Of a DNA stretch of 64,000 nucleotides, positions 1 to 8,401 are shown one piece after another; position 1 is the stretch's first letter; every line of letters starts with the position of its first letter. The stretch is from the NCBI GenBank assembly GCA_964355675.1, contig CAYHEC010000002.1, positions 124,001-188,000 of the forward strand. Direction: 5' to 3'. The position numbers and the translations under genes were made by a program. The DNA is from CAMBDS01 sp964355675. GTDB lineage: Bacteria; Electryoneota; AABM5-125-24; Hatepunaeales; Hatepunaeaceae. Below the pieces are notes generated by a model. The model made no database searches, had not been told where the DNA came from, and was given only the letters and a program-made list of their open reading frames with translations.

Positions 1-1917
1 ATTGACCGCGTCTATTATGCCAAACTTATCGAGAAATTGAAATTCCTCGGCGCTAAACAAATCGTCTTCGATATTCTCTTCACCGGCCCAAGCGACAAAC
101 CTGCTTCCGATTCTATTTTTAAACGAGCTATCGAAGAAGCACATGATGTTGTGCTTAGTGGCAAATTTTCATTTATCAATCATATCGGTATCAGCAACCC
201 TATAGGAACTCTGATTCCCCCCCACCCTTGCGTTCTGCCCGCTGACGGGAAGTGGGGATTAGTTGACGACTTGCCCGATCACGATGGCGTCGTTCGGCGT
301 TACCCGCTCTTTCTTACCGGAGCTGATACCGCGCGAGTTTCTCTCGGCATGACGGTGTACTCTCTCGAAAGAGGAGCGACGGTCTCAAACGCCGACTTTT
401 ACACCGACGGCGATTTCCATTTCGACGGGATATCAATCCCTCGCGTCCAAGACCTTTCATCTACCCTTCTAAACTATAGCGGACCCGCCGGTACATTCCC
501 AACATATTCATTCATCGATGTTGTGAACGGCTCCTATGATCTTGCGGCTATCTGGTCAGCTATGAGCGACGACGAGAAAGAAGTTATGCGAAGCACTGGT
601 ATGGACAGTCTCTTCAAGGATAACCCATTCGACGGCAAAATTGTACTCGTCGGAGCTTCTGCCGAAGACTTGCAGGATAATAAAATAACTCCCTTCTTCT
701 CCTTGCTGAACAAACGCCGTACCCCAGGAGTTGAAGTCCATGCTAACGCCCTGCAAATGTTCGCTGACGGCTCATACATCAGATCCATCCCGCTTATCTA
801 TGTGCTGATCGGTGTTCTTCTACTCAGTCTTGCTACGTTTATGATCGGACGTCACGCAACTCAATGGAGCGGTATCGCCATTACAACCGGGCTGGTTCTG
901 GCTGTTATAATCGGAGGATATTATCTTCTTGTCCTTAAGGGTTTGTGGCTAAGGCAGATCCCATTGCTAGCGGCGATCGGATTCGGTTTTCCGACAAATC
1001 TTCTCTACCGATTCATCCACTCCCAACGAGAGAAAGCCATGATCCGCGGGATGTTCACTCAATATCTGCCAAAGAGTTATGTTCAACTCCTGATTCAAAA
1101 TCCTGAAATGTTAAAGCTTGGCGGTGAAAGACGTAGGATGAGCATGCTTTTTTCCGACGTTAAAGGCTTCAGCACCATCTCAGAAAAACTAACCCCCGAG
1201 GAATTGGTTGCCCTGCTGAATGAGTATCTTACCGCAATGAGCAGGGTTGTGTTTGAATTTGGTGGAATGGTCGATAAATACGAAGGCGATCTGGTTATGG
1301 CTGAGTTCGGAGCGCCTATCTGGACGCCGGATCACGCCGCACAGTGTTGCCGGACCGGGCTTGTGATGCAGAAGCGATTGGCTGATCTACGGGTGAAATG
1401 GAAAGCAGAGGGTCGCAATGAACTCTACTGCCGCGTCGGAATAAATACCGGAGATGTGATCGTCGGGAATATGGGATCGGAAGAAAAATTCGATTACACT
1501 GTCATGGGTGACGCAGTCAACCTCGCCAGCCGACTTGAAGGCGCTAACAAAGAGTACGGAACCGCAATCATGATCGGATACAATACATGGCTCGATGTAA
1601 AGGATACTTTTGTTACTCGCCCTCTCGATCTGTTACGCGTCGTCGGAAAGCTTGAGCCAGTTGCCGTTTACGAATTGATCGCCGAAAAACCCGAAGAAGT
1701 TTCTCCTCAAAGAATACAAGTTGCGGAAATTTACACTCGGGGGATAGAACTATACAGACAGAAGAACTTTACTGAAGCCAGAAAACTATTTTTGGAGGCG
1801 CTTGAAGTGGATCCGAAAGATAGTCCTTCTAAGGTCTATCTTGGAAGATGCGATCTTTATCTTGCCGATCCGCCCGGAGATGATTGGGACGGCGTATGGA
1901 CGCTTCACTCAAAATAA
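1..1917 (+). CDS. CHASE2-domain adenylate/guanylate cyclase with C-terminal TPR (5' partial)
   Basis: The reading frame is open from base 1 with no start, so the gene begins upstream; the TTG at 37 is internal to the CHASE2 domain. The visible part starts in an extracytoplasmic CHASE2 sensor (AKLIEKLKFLGAKQIVFDIL), which ends in three membrane segments (about codons 250-325 of the visible frame). A class III nucleotide cyclase domain follows, with the metal-binding motif MLFSDVKGFS, a second acidic motif KYEGDLVMAEFG and the conserved TVMGDAVNLASRLEG. A final TPR-like pair (residues about 565-610) ends the protein. Such proteins make cAMP or cGMP in response to an external signal. The Lys in EKFDYTVMG suits adenine recognition, so cAMP is more likely, but this is inference. 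The next gene is separated by a riboswitch, so it ends its own transcription unit. Confidence 0.93.
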   Translation: MDRVYYAKLIEKLKFLGAKQIVFDILFTGPSDKPASDSIFKRAIEEAHDVVLSGKFSFINHIGISNPIGTLIPPHPCVLPADGKWGLVDDLPDHDGVVRRYPLFLTGADTARVSLGMTVYSLERGATVSNADFYTDGDFHFDGISIPRVQDLSSTLLNYSGPAGTFPTYSFIDVVNGSYDLAAIWSAMSDDEKEVMRSTGMDSLFKDNPFDGKIVLVGASAEDLQDNKITPFFSLLNKRRTPGVEVHANALQMFADGSYIRSIPLIYVLIGVLLLSLATFMIGRHATQWSGIAITTGLVLAVIIGGYYLLVLKGLWLRQIPLLAAIGFGFPTNLLYRFIHSQREKAMIRGMFTQYLPKSYVQLLIQNPEMLKLGGERRRMSMLFSDVKGFSTISEKLTPEELVALLNEYLTAMSRVVFEFGGMVDKYEGDLVMAEFGAPIWTPDHAAQCCRTGLVMQKRLADLRVKWKAEGRNELYCRVGINTGDVIVGNMGSEEKFDYTVMGDAVNLASRLEGANKEYGTAIMIGYNTWLDVKDTFVTRPLDLLRVVGKLEPVAVYELIAEKPEEVSPQRIQVAEIYTRGIELYRQKNFTEARKLFLEALEVDPKDSPSKVYLGRCDLYLADPPGDDWDGVWTLHSK

Positions 1918-2065
1918 GTTTCCCCCAGCTGGCAGACATCCTCATCTGCCGTGAAAGAATTTACATCACTGCATTGTATTTTGGTAGAAATCCACCTAAA
2001 TTACAAACAATATCGTTCCTATTATCTTCGACAGGTTTGATTGTGGCTCATCTTAGACTTCGCCA

Positions 2066-2265
2066 ACCCCGGTGAAACCTTAACATGAGCGGGAATCCCG
2101 TGAAAATCGGGAACGGCCCCCGCCGCTGTAAGCGCTGACAATAACGGCACTATGCCACTGGTCGGACTGATCTAATTGCGTTAAATCTAACGTGGTTGGG
2201 TTCTCCTGCTGGGAAGGCGCCGTTGGAGGATGACGCGCAAGTCAGAAAACACGCACACGCCTGAT
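2066..2265 (+). promoter_or_regulatory. Cobalamin (AdoCbl) riboswitch
   Basis: The leader carries the ordered conserved blocks of the cobalamin aptamer: GGGAATCCCGTGAAAATCGG near 2091-2110, CCCCCGCCGCTGTAAGC near 2117-2133, GCCACTG at 2154-2160, CTGCTGGGAAGGC near 2207-2219, GATGACGC near 2229, and the B12-box-like AAGTCAGAAAACACGC near 2239-2254. It sits directly upstream of a TonB-dependent receptor, the classic position for B12 control of btuB. Binding of adenosylcobalamin would shut down expression; a hairpin over the ribosome binding site just downstream suggests control of translation. Boundaries are approximate. Confidence 0.93.
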
Positions 2266-2271
2266 CGCTTT

Positions 2272-2292
2272 CCTTAACGGGGTTAAGGAGGG
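2272..2292 (+). promoter_or_regulatory. Hairpin covering the btuB ribosome binding site
   Basis: CCTTAAC at 2272-2278 pairs perfectly with GTTAAGG at 2282-2288 across a GGG loop. The right arm overlaps the Shine-Dalgarno core AAGGAGGG (2285-2292), five bases before the ATG at 2297. In cobalamin riboswitches such an element is the expression platform that hides the ribosome site when B12 is bound. There is no run of T after the stem, so it is not an intrinsic terminator. Confidence 0.7.
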
Positions 2293-2296
2293 TGCA

Positions 2297-4600
2297 ATGG
2301 CTTCATCCCATTCTCCCACCCGTCTTATATCGACGGGTTTTTCATTATTTTTCCAAACTACAGAACTTTGCAAAATATCTGTTTGGTTTCTTTGCGGAGC
2401 GGTAGCTTTCTCGCTACTTTTGGCTATGCCTGTCGCGGCAAAAGTAGGCGTTTCTCTGATCGGAATTGTTTCCGACTCAACTGGCTTGCCTATCCCCGGA
2501 GCCACGATTATAGTGGATCCGGGAGAAACCTCCACCTCGACCAACTGGGCTGGTTCATTCGAACTGAATGGATTGATCGACGGAAGATACCATCTCTCGA
2601 TTTCTCGACTCGGATACGCTCCCCTGAGTTATGGACCGGTTAGAATTAGAAAAGGAGAAGTCTCCCGCATTCGTATTGAACTTACCCAATCCCCTATTAC
2701 TTTGCCTGAAAACGAAGTTATCATATCAGGCAGAAACAGCCTATCTATCTCCCGGTCCAATATCGTTTTGACCCGAAAAGACTGGCAAATCTTGGGAGCT
2801 CGCAATCTCGCCGACGCCTTACGGCAGGCTCCGGGAATAACCATACTTGAAGGTGGTAGAATCACCCGAATTACCATCCGGGGAAGCCCGTCGCGAGCTG
2901 TCGAGATCGACCGCGACGGAGTACCAATGCATAATATTGCTTCTGGGGAAACTGACCTCTCTTCGATCCAGCTCGATGACCTCGAAGCTATCGGCATCGA
3001 GACAGGCGGCGCTGGTGGTAAGGTTCATCTGGTAAGTAAAGATTTTTTATCGACATCTTCTATAAATCAAAAGGTCTTCGATGGGTCAATCGAGGCATTT
3101 TCAACCGCCGGAGCAAAAGCTGACGCTTCAGTCGGTCTAAATCTGGAGCAAACCGGAATTGAAGGAGGATTTGGAGGAGCCCACGACCGTGGAATATATC
3201 ATTACAAACTTGATGATGGTTCCATCCACGAGAGAATCAACAATAAATCATCGAGCCTTTCAGGCTATAGCCGGGTTAGCCTCAAATTCAGATCAATGAA
3301 AATCAGTGCCGCGATCTATTCCGACAATTTGGACAGAGGCGTTCCTCATCTAATTTATGACGTCCCTACTCCGGACGCCTCTTTAAAAAACCAACGCTTC
3401 ACTGCCAGATTGGGGGCTGAAATTCCTGTGAATGAAAATCGTCTCGAAGCCTTTGTTTATACTCAGCAATATACTGGTGAGTTTATTAATCCAGAATTTC
3501 AGATTCACCCTGAATCACGACAACTGCTCCACTTTAACCCGGAGCATTCCACTCAAAATGGTTCGAGAACCGGAGCTTCATTACATTACCAGCTCATTTT
3601 GTGGCATGTCGAGCCAAGAATCGCGCTTCGTGCCAGTCTCGACAAGTTTATTGGTCGTGACGAAATCAATAATCGAGTGAATGTTGGAGTTGGATTTGGT
3701 TCAGCTAAGCGACGTACTTATGAAGCCGAAATTGGGTTGAAGAAACAGAAGAGTTGGCATGATTGGAAGTTAATACTGTCGCCCGTAGTAATTGGAATCT
3801 ATGTCAGAGACATGGGAGGGCGATCATACCGCAATATTCTGCCGACAATGGTAGGTTCACTTGAGCACCCTTTCAATTGGGGATCAGCGGGTATTACTTA
3901 TAAGCGAGGTCGAAGCATTGTCGTCCCATCCTTCGATGCCCTGCTGACATCTGAGAATCTTTACGCTGTGGGAAATAGAAATCTACGACCTGAGCGAGGT
4001 GAAGCCGAAGAACTTAATTTTGATTTGAAGGGAAATTTTGGTATCGGATTATCCAAACTCTCTGTCACATCTTTTCACCGCAATATCGATGACCTGATTG
4101 TCTGGCAACGGAATGCCTTTTCGAAATACTACCCAAACAACCTTGCGAAGAGTTTTGCCAGAGGAGTCGAAACAACATTATCGATCTCTTTTGCAAATGA
4201 CAAAATCAACCTATTTGGTAGTTATATTTATAATAGATCAACAAACGAAACACCTGGTGACATCAACCGCGGAAACATCACACCGTTAAGTCCAATAAAC
4301 AGCGGATCAGCGTCGATGAATTTTAGGTCGAGCCAATGGGGAGTTAATCTGAGTGGAAGATGGGTAGGTCTCAGATATTCGACTATGGCGAATTACGATC
4401 CCATTTCGACGGCTGGGATGGGACTCCCATACTACGCCCTATACGACATCGCCTTGGATTATAAGCCATTTTATCGTTCTGGAAAGATGACATTCACAGT
4501 TGGACTCGATAACATTCTCGACACAGAATATCGAATAATCGAACGAAGTCCAATGCCGGGAAGAACTTACTTCTTCCGTGCTTCAGCAGAGATTAACTAA
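2297..4600 (+). CDS. btuB: TonB-dependent outer-membrane receptor, probable vitamin B12 transporter BtuB
   Basis: The 767-residue protein starts with a long signal peptide (hydrophobic core about residues 29-48). A carboxypeptidase-regulatory-like domain follows (about 50-135), as is common in FCB-group receptors. The plug domain (about 150-250) contains DALRQAPGITI and ITIRGSPSRAVEIDRDGVP. The rest is a 22-strand-type barrel ending in DNILDTEYRIIERSPMPGRT with a C-terminal asparagine. The substrate assignment rests on the cobalamin riboswitch in its leader and on the neighbouring propeller lipoprotein. The ATG is set by AAGGAGGG five bases upstream. Transport needs TonB-ExbBD and a BtuCDF-type importer, none of which lies in this window. 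Confidence 0.9.
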   Translation: MASSHSPTRLISTGFSLFFQTTELCKISVWFLCGAVAFSLLLAMPVAAKVGVSLIGIVSDSTGLPIPGATIIVDPGETSTSTNWAGSFELNGLIDGRYHLSISRLGYAPLSYGPVRIRKGEVSRIRIELTQSPITLPENEVIISGRNSLSISRSNIVLTRKDWQILGARNLADALRQAPGITILEGGRITRITIRGSPSRAVEIDRDGVPMHNIASGETDLSSIQLDDLEAIGIETGGAGGKVHLVSKDFLSTSSINQKVFDGSIEAFSTAGAKADASVGLNLEQTGIEGGFGGAHDRGIYHYKLDDGSIHERINNKSSSLSGYSRVSLKFRSMKISAAIYSDNLDRGVPHLIYDVPTPDASLKNQRFTARLGAEIPVNENRLEAFVYTQQYTGEFINPEFQIHPESRQLLHFNPEHSTQNGSRTGASLHYQLILWHVEPRIALRASLDKFIGRDEINNRVNVGVGFGSAKRRTYEAEIGLKKQKSWHDWKLILSPVVIGIYVRDMGGRSYRNILPTMVGSLEHPFNWGSAGITYKRGRSIVVPSFDALLTSENLYAVGNRNLRPERGEAEELNFDLKGNFGIGLSKLSVTSFHRNIDDLIVWQRNAFSKYYPNNLAKSFARGVETTLSISFANDKINLFGSYIYNRSTNETPGDINRGNITPLSPINSGSASMNFRSSQWGVNLSGRWVGLRYSTMANYDPISTAGMGLPYYALYDIALDYKPFYRSGKMTFTVGLDNILDTEYRIIERSPMPGRTYFFRASAEIN

Positions 4601-4615
4601 TTGAATTTTTTGGAT

Positions 4616-4633
4616 GGCGGATTTCAACCCGCC
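4616..4633. repeat. Short palindrome, GGCGG...CCGCC family
   Basis: GGCGG and CCGCC arms flank an A/T-rich core between the receptor and the lipoprotein gene. It is a shortened relative of the perfect palindromes at 49565 and 56309. It may form a weak stem in the btuB-lipoprotein transcript. Confidence 0.5.
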
Positions 4634-4713
4634 CCGACTGCGCAGGATTAGCATCCCCAGCTTGTCACCAATACTTTTTACACTTTCAAATCAAAAACAA
4701 AGGAACTCTCCCA

Positions 4714-5787
4714 ATGAAACCTCCTATCACCGCAGGTCGCCTGCTTGCGATACTGACAACGATGCTCTTTGCATTCGGTTGTAAGGATAAAGTTACCCAA
4801 TTACCCCCGCCCCCGCCAGGTCCGGGTCCAATATTGCTTGTAGCCAACTACGGCGATGGAGGTGGATATCTTTCAACAATTGATCTGGACAGCATTAATC
4901 TGGATAGCGCGGAGGTCAGACAAGCCGTTGCCGGTCTTGGAAATGTACCAAACAGCATAGTTTATCGCCCGGATAAACTGTACATTCTTAATTCCGGTTC
5001 TCAGAATATGAATGTGCTTTCTATTTCCGGCTCGAATAGAATCACGTCTGTTTCCACCGCAGATGTTGGCTTCGGACGAACCCTTTCGCCTCAGTATGCA
5101 ACCATTGCAAACACGGGCGATATTTATATTTCCAATTTTGCCGACAACTCGGTATCAATTGTAAATAGTTTCGATATGGAAGTCTCCTTAATTATTCCGA
5201 ACGTCGGACAAAGCCCCCAAGGAATATTGGCTCACGGCGATAAGGTGTATGTTTGTATAAGCGGTTTCCATGCGAACAGCACCTACGATAATCCTGGCAT
5301 CGTCGCAGTTATCTCAACAGACAGTACTCGGGTCATTAAACGCATCAATGTCGGCGTAAACCCACAGTATCTTACTAAGGATGACGCAGGCAACATTTAC
5401 GTTTCCTGCACGGGAAATTACGCGGATATCGCTGGCGAAGTCAACACAATCAGTACGTTAAACGATGAGGTGACCCATGTCGTTTACATTGGCGGCCAAC
5501 CGGGCGATATAGCTATCACAGGTCAGTTTGCCTATCTTGCAAATTGGGGCGACGGGACCAACGGCTTCCTCTATCGTTTTGAGACTGCAAATGGTCGAAT
5601 TCTGAACGGACCTACGAATCCGATCCTTGTCTCGTTCGGAGCAAATCGTCTGGTTGTCGGGCCGGATGGGTCGATTTATGTTTCCTGCTACGCGGCCGAT
5701 GTAGTCGATCGAGTCGTCGGGAATCGAAAACTTGATACTTGGTCGATTGGTGACGGACCCGGGCCGATGATCATCGTAGAGCATTGA
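4714..5787 (+). CDS. YncE-like beta-propeller surface lipoprotein, candidate BtuG-type B12-capture protein
   Basis: The 357-residue product has a lipoprotein signal peptide ending in the lipobox FAFGC (Cys at about residue 23), a proline-rich linker and then repeated propeller blades of the type VPNSIVYRPDKLYILNSGS, SPQGILAHGDKVYV and NPQYLTKDDAGNIYVSC. These are typical of the YncE/SMP-30-like seven-blade fold. It follows the riboswitch-controlled receptor with one palindrome between, and AAAGGA lies before its ATG. In Bacteroides, a beta-propeller lipoprotein (BtuG) encoded beside btuB sits on the cell surface and hands B12 to the receptor. By position and fold this is the same kind of partner. 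No sequence alignment was possible, so the role is inference. Confidence 0.75.
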   Translation: MKPPITAGRLLAILTTMLFAFGCKDKVTQLPPPPPGPGPILLVANYGDGGGYLSTIDLDSINLDSAEVRQAVAGLGNVPNSIVYRPDKLYILNSGSQNMNVLSISGSNRITSVSTADVGFGRTLSPQYATIANTGDIYISNFADNSVSIVNSFDMEVSLIIPNVGQSPQGILAHGDKVYVCISGFHANSTYDNPGIVAVISTDSTRVIKRINVGVNPQYLTKDDAGNIYVSCTGNYADIAGEVNTISTLNDEVTHVVYIGGQPGDIAITGQFAYLANWGDGTNGFLYRFETANGRILNGPTNPILVSFGANRLVVGPDGSIYVSCYAADVVDRVVGNRKLDTWSIGDGPGPMIIVEH

Positions 5788-5855
5788 TTTTGGCTTGAAA
5801 TTCTTGTAACTTGGTAATACGACCTGTGTGTCGTGTCAAGTCAATCCTGTCCGGA

Positions 5856-5878
5856 GTAGGGGCGAATTTATTCCCCCT
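5856..5878. repeat. Degenerate palindrome, GTAGGGGCGAAT family
   Basis: GTAGGGGCGAATTTATTCCCCCT is the same element as the perfect copies at 38951 and 41299, with the right arm altered (CCCCC in place of CGCCCC). Confidence 0.5.
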
Positions 5879-5930
5879 GTGGTGCGGAGATTTATGGCAG
5901 TTGACTATATAACTTAACTCATCACCGCGT

Positions 5931-5953
5931 AAGGCGGGATTCAATCCCGCCTT
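5931..5953. repeat. Perfect 10-bp-arm palindrome, GGCGGGAT family
   Basis: AAGGCGGGAT and ATCCCGCCTT are separated by TCA. It lies between the propeller lipoprotein and the next small lipoprotein gene and could end the first transcript, although no T run follows. Confidence 0.7.
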
Positions 5954-6057
5954 TATGGGAAGTCGATTTGGAAATCGCCGCTACCCGAACCATACGACAC
6001 TTGACGGTTGTCGTAACATTTGAGATAACTTATTGAATTTCATAAAGGAGTCAAATT

Positions 6058-6525
6058 ACGTTTTCATCATCAAAATCTCGTTCTGTCCTCAACTTGGTAA
6101 TCGCATCAGTCATTCTGCTATCCGCAACCATGTTCACAGGTTGTGGTGGTAAAAAAATGATCCCTCGCGATGTTAAGGACTTTATGGCCGCCGAGTTCAA
6201 GCTTGACCGGCGAAACTTCGACGTATTGTTACCTTTTCGCACAACGCTGATAAGGCGCACAAGCTCGTTGCCATATCTTGGCGCTCGAAGCGCTCAAAAG
6301 GAGTTTATCCAAAAGTTTTTCGAATATTGTCGGCGAGATGGGGTGACAAATTTCCAGAATGACACCGTAATGTTTCTGCTCAGGCTCGACAGCAATCCCG
6401 ACGTCAATCTTAAGTACTTCAGCACTGCATACGACGCAAGCGAAGTGGTTAACGGTAATATGGATGTCGAGACTTTCATCGACCGTTGCATCAAGGAAGA
6501 AAATTGGTTAGAGGATTTAGGATAA
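6058..6525 (+). CDS. Small lipoprotein of unknown function, non-canonical start likely
   Basis: The product of about 155 residues has a signal peptide with a lipobox (MFTGC) and a mature domain of about 125 residues that I do not recognise. The start is a puzzle. A strong ribosome site AAAGGAG (6044-6050) lies just after an in-frame TAA (6043), but the first usual start codon in frame is a TTG at 6094, 44 bases away. The codons at a good distance are ATT (6055) or ACG (6058). Starting there adds a basic stretch (SSSKSRS), which is what a signal peptide needs. I therefore place the start at 6058 with low certainty; 6094 is the conservative choice. A base error turning ATG into ACG is also possible. 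The next gene follows after 10 bases. Confidence 0.7.
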   Translation, partial: TFSSSKSRSVLNLVIASVILLSATMFTGCGGKKMIPRDVKDFMAAEFKLDRRNFDVLLPFRTTLIRRTSSLPYLGARSAQKEFIQKFFEYCRRDGVTNFQNDTVMFLLRLDSNPDVNLKYFSTAYDASEVVNGNMDVETFIDRCIKEENWLEDLG

Positions 6526-6535
6526 GGCGGATATT

Positions 6536-6973
6536 TTGAACTACCAGCACCGCCAATCAGCGAAATTAATGCGGTTTCTGATGATCGTTGCCTTGGCGCT
6601 ATTTCTCTCGATGGATCAATTTATGCCGGGTAAGCATCTCATACTGCCTGCCACAATCATAGTGATTGTGCTTTGGCTTTTTGGCAGTTTGAATGTCATC
6701 GTCAGTGAAACGGAAGTCTTATCTGCTTTCGGACCAGGATTGATTAAGCGCCGCATTCCAGTCTCAAATATCGTCAGCACAAAAATTGTTCAGAATAGCT
6801 GGATTTGGGGATGGGGCATCAGGATAATACCTCATGGAATTATGTTCAATGTGTCAGGTCTTGATGCCGTCGAGCTGGAACTGCGAACCGGTGCGATTTT
6901 CAGAATTGGCACGGACGAACCGGGGAAATTAGAAGCCGCAATAAGAGATGTAATGCAAAGGAAGAGTATCTGA
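6536..6973 (+). CDS. Membrane protein with two TM segments and a PH-like (DUF304-type) domain
   Basis: The 145-residue product begins at TTG behind AAGGCGG. It has two hydrophobic segments (about residues 12-26 and 34-52) followed by a beta-rich region (ETEVLSAFGPGLIKRRIPVSNIVS ... GAIFRIGTDEPGKLEAAI). This resembles the bacterial PH-domain layout in which a short two-helix anchor precedes one PH-like fold. Function is unknown. It is probably co-transcribed with the lipoprotein just upstream. Confidence 0.72.
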   Translation: MNYQHRQSAKLMRFLMIVALALFLSMDQFMPGKHLILPATIIVIVLWLFGSLNVIVSETEVLSAFGPGLIKRRIPVSNIVSTKIVQNSWIWGWGIRIIPHGIMFNVSGLDAVELELRTGAIFRIGTDEPGKLEAAIRDVMQRKSI

Positions 6974-7041
6974 AGGACTCAGGAGTCGGCTTAGGTGGCT
7001 GACGCATGAGTTATATTCGGGGGGCATAATAAAGTGGTTTT

Positions 7042-7074
7042 CTTGTAGAGCGGCTTTTCAAGCCGCTCTACAAG
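7042..7074. repeat. Perfect 15-bp-arm palindrome, GAGCGGCTT family
   Basis: CTTGTAGAGCGGCTT and AAGCCGCTCTACAAG flank a TTC loop. The element lies between convergent genes (6973 + and 7120 -). The same core recurs at 20562, 31220 and 49393. It may act as a two-way terminator. Confidence 0.85.
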
Positions 7075-7119
7075 TACTACTATAACTAACCTGATTAATA
7101 CTGTGAGCCGCCTATTGCG

Positions 7120-7464
7120 TTATTTGGACGTCACCGACAACGCCGCTTCCCTGAGTACGCTATCTTCCTCTTCATCCGAAATATCCTTACGGCGATATAC
7201 TACAATAGGAGCGCATTCTTCGCCATAGGCGACTATTCTCGGAAAATTCCCCAAATTGGCAAGTACCAGCATAAACGCCCATGGCGGGACAGGAACTTTG
7301 CCGCACCCTTTTATCAGAACCCGTTTATCCATAAAACGACCCCAATCTTCACGGCGTATTGAATCACGAAATTCTGATTCCTTGAAAGGGCCTCCATTCA
7401 GATACCCGCGTATGTCGATAACATCAAATATCTTACCGCTTTTTTTTGGTGTAGGTATTATCAT
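7120..7464 (-). CDS. DUF2480 family protein
   Basis: The 114-residue product contains FKESEFRDSIRREDW, VLIKGCGKVPVPPWAFMLV and a short tail. This matches my memory of the DUF2480 family of the Bacteroidetes group, in which a small alpha/beta protein keeps an EKDFR...W and a P-WAYMLV motif. The biochemical role of the family is unknown, but it is usually found with Fe-S cluster assembly genes. Here it is the last gene of such an operon, with its ATG overlapping the preceding stop by four bases (ATGA), a sign of translational coupling. It is shorter than the family's usual length (about 160-170 residues), missing the N-terminal part. Confidence 0.75.
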   Translation of the reverse strand: MIIPTPKKSGKIFDVIDIRGYLNGGPFKESEFRDSIRREDWGRFMDKRVLIKGCGKVPVPPWAFMLVLANLGNFPRIVAYGEECAPIVVYRRKDISDEEEDSVLREAALSVTSK

Positions 7465-7865
7465 TTTCGCTCCAATGTAAGAAAATAGTGATACTCTTCT
7501 TTTCTCTCGATCACTATTTTATCTCCAGGTTGAAGATTCGAGGCAACTACCCATTTACCAGTGCCACGATTGCGTGATTTATTGCGGAAGATCTTCGAAT
7601 CGCTGGTGATGTCAGTTGTAAATGACCAACCTTGGTCTGTCTCGATTGATAACTTCCGGGCTTTGGATAATGCATGCTGAGACCGGTCATATTCCGGCGA
7701 TCCGATAGAATCGGAAGGGAAGAAGCTCAACATTCCGAAAATAGGAATTGATTTTTCCAGAAACCAGATGTTCCTCGCCGTTACTTCAATAATTCTTCGG
7801 ACTGGACGCCCCCGGTCGGAAGCAAGATCCGCGTCGTCAGTCTCAGTCCCTTTGGTAACGTCCAT
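7461..7865 (-). CDS. Conserved hypothetical protein in the Fe-S operon
   Basis: The 134-residue product starts at the ATG that overlaps the stop of the bacilliredoxin gene (TAATG); the frame stays open further upstream but would run into that gene. The middle and C-terminal part has a beta-rich pattern (KLSIETDQGWSFTTDI, then KWVVASNLQPGDKIVIERK) reminiscent of the B3/EcoRII-N pseudobarrel, where a W...LQPGD turn is common. That likeness is weak. The start, overlap and downstream ATGA coupling place it inside a single mRNA with the Fe-S carrier. Confidence 0.75.
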   Translation of the reverse strand: MDVTKGTETDDADLASDRGRPVRRIIEVTARNIWFLEKSIPIFGMLSFFPSDSIGSPEYDRSQHALSKARKLSIETDQGWSFTTDITSDSKIFRNKSRNRGTGKWVVASNLQPGDKIVIERKEEYHYFLTLERK

Positions 7866-8398
7866 TAATCCTGATACCTGGGCAGTGTGCTTCCGCAATA
7901 ACTTGCCATTTCAAGCTTTGCGTATTGCTCTGCCGGAATCGACGGCCCGACCGCTTCACAAAACTGGCTGAATAATTTTACCAGCAATTCGGCAACCTGA
8001 TCAGCAGTTCGGATCTCGATATCTTTGCGATGAATCATTGCCGCTAATTTTCCGTCCTTGAACAGCGCCATCGACGGACTGGATGGTGGATGAGGAGCTA
8101 ATATCTCCCGCAAGCGCGCAACCGCCGCCTTTTCCATTCCTGCAAAAACAGTTAACAGCCTGTCGGGAATAAGCGAGTTCTGCAGTGCAAAAGCAACTCC
8201 CGGTCTTGCATTGCCAGCCGCGCAACCGCAAACGCTGTTTAAAACCACAAGCGTTATCCCTTTGGTGTTAGCCGGGTCAAGTAACGCCAAATCGACTGCC
8301 TCGGGAGTCAATAATTCCTTGAACCCGACCGCGACAAGCTCCTCTCGCATCGGTTCTACCGCGGCCGGATCGTAAGTTGGTCGTTCTATAATGGTCAT
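7865..8398 (-). CDS. BrxA/BrxB family bacilliredoxin
   Basis: The 177-residue protein carries the diagnostic NSVCGCAAGNARPG motif (Cys57-Gly-Cys59) of the BrxA/BrxB (YphP/YqiW) thioredoxin-fold family. In Firmicutes these proteins remove bacillithiol from S-bacillithiolated proteins through the CGC site. The family is also common in FCB bacteria, often with Fe-S assembly genes. The protein is about 30 residues longer than the usual 145, mostly at the C-terminus, which includes two extra Cys-containing turns (FSQFCEAVG and ASYCGST). It starts three bases after the A-type Fe-S carrier gene. Whether the cell makes bacillithiol cannot be seen here. Confidence 0.92.
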   Translation of the reverse strand: MTIIERPTYDPAAVEPMREELVAVGFKELLTPEAVDLALLDPANTKGITLVVLNSVCGCAAGNARPGVAFALQNSLIPDRLLTVFAGMEKAAVARLREILAPHPPSSPSMALFKDGKLAAMIHRKDIEIRTADQVAELLVKLFSQFCEAVGPSIPAEQYAKLEMASYCGSTLPRYQD

Positions 8399-8401
8399 CG
8401 C

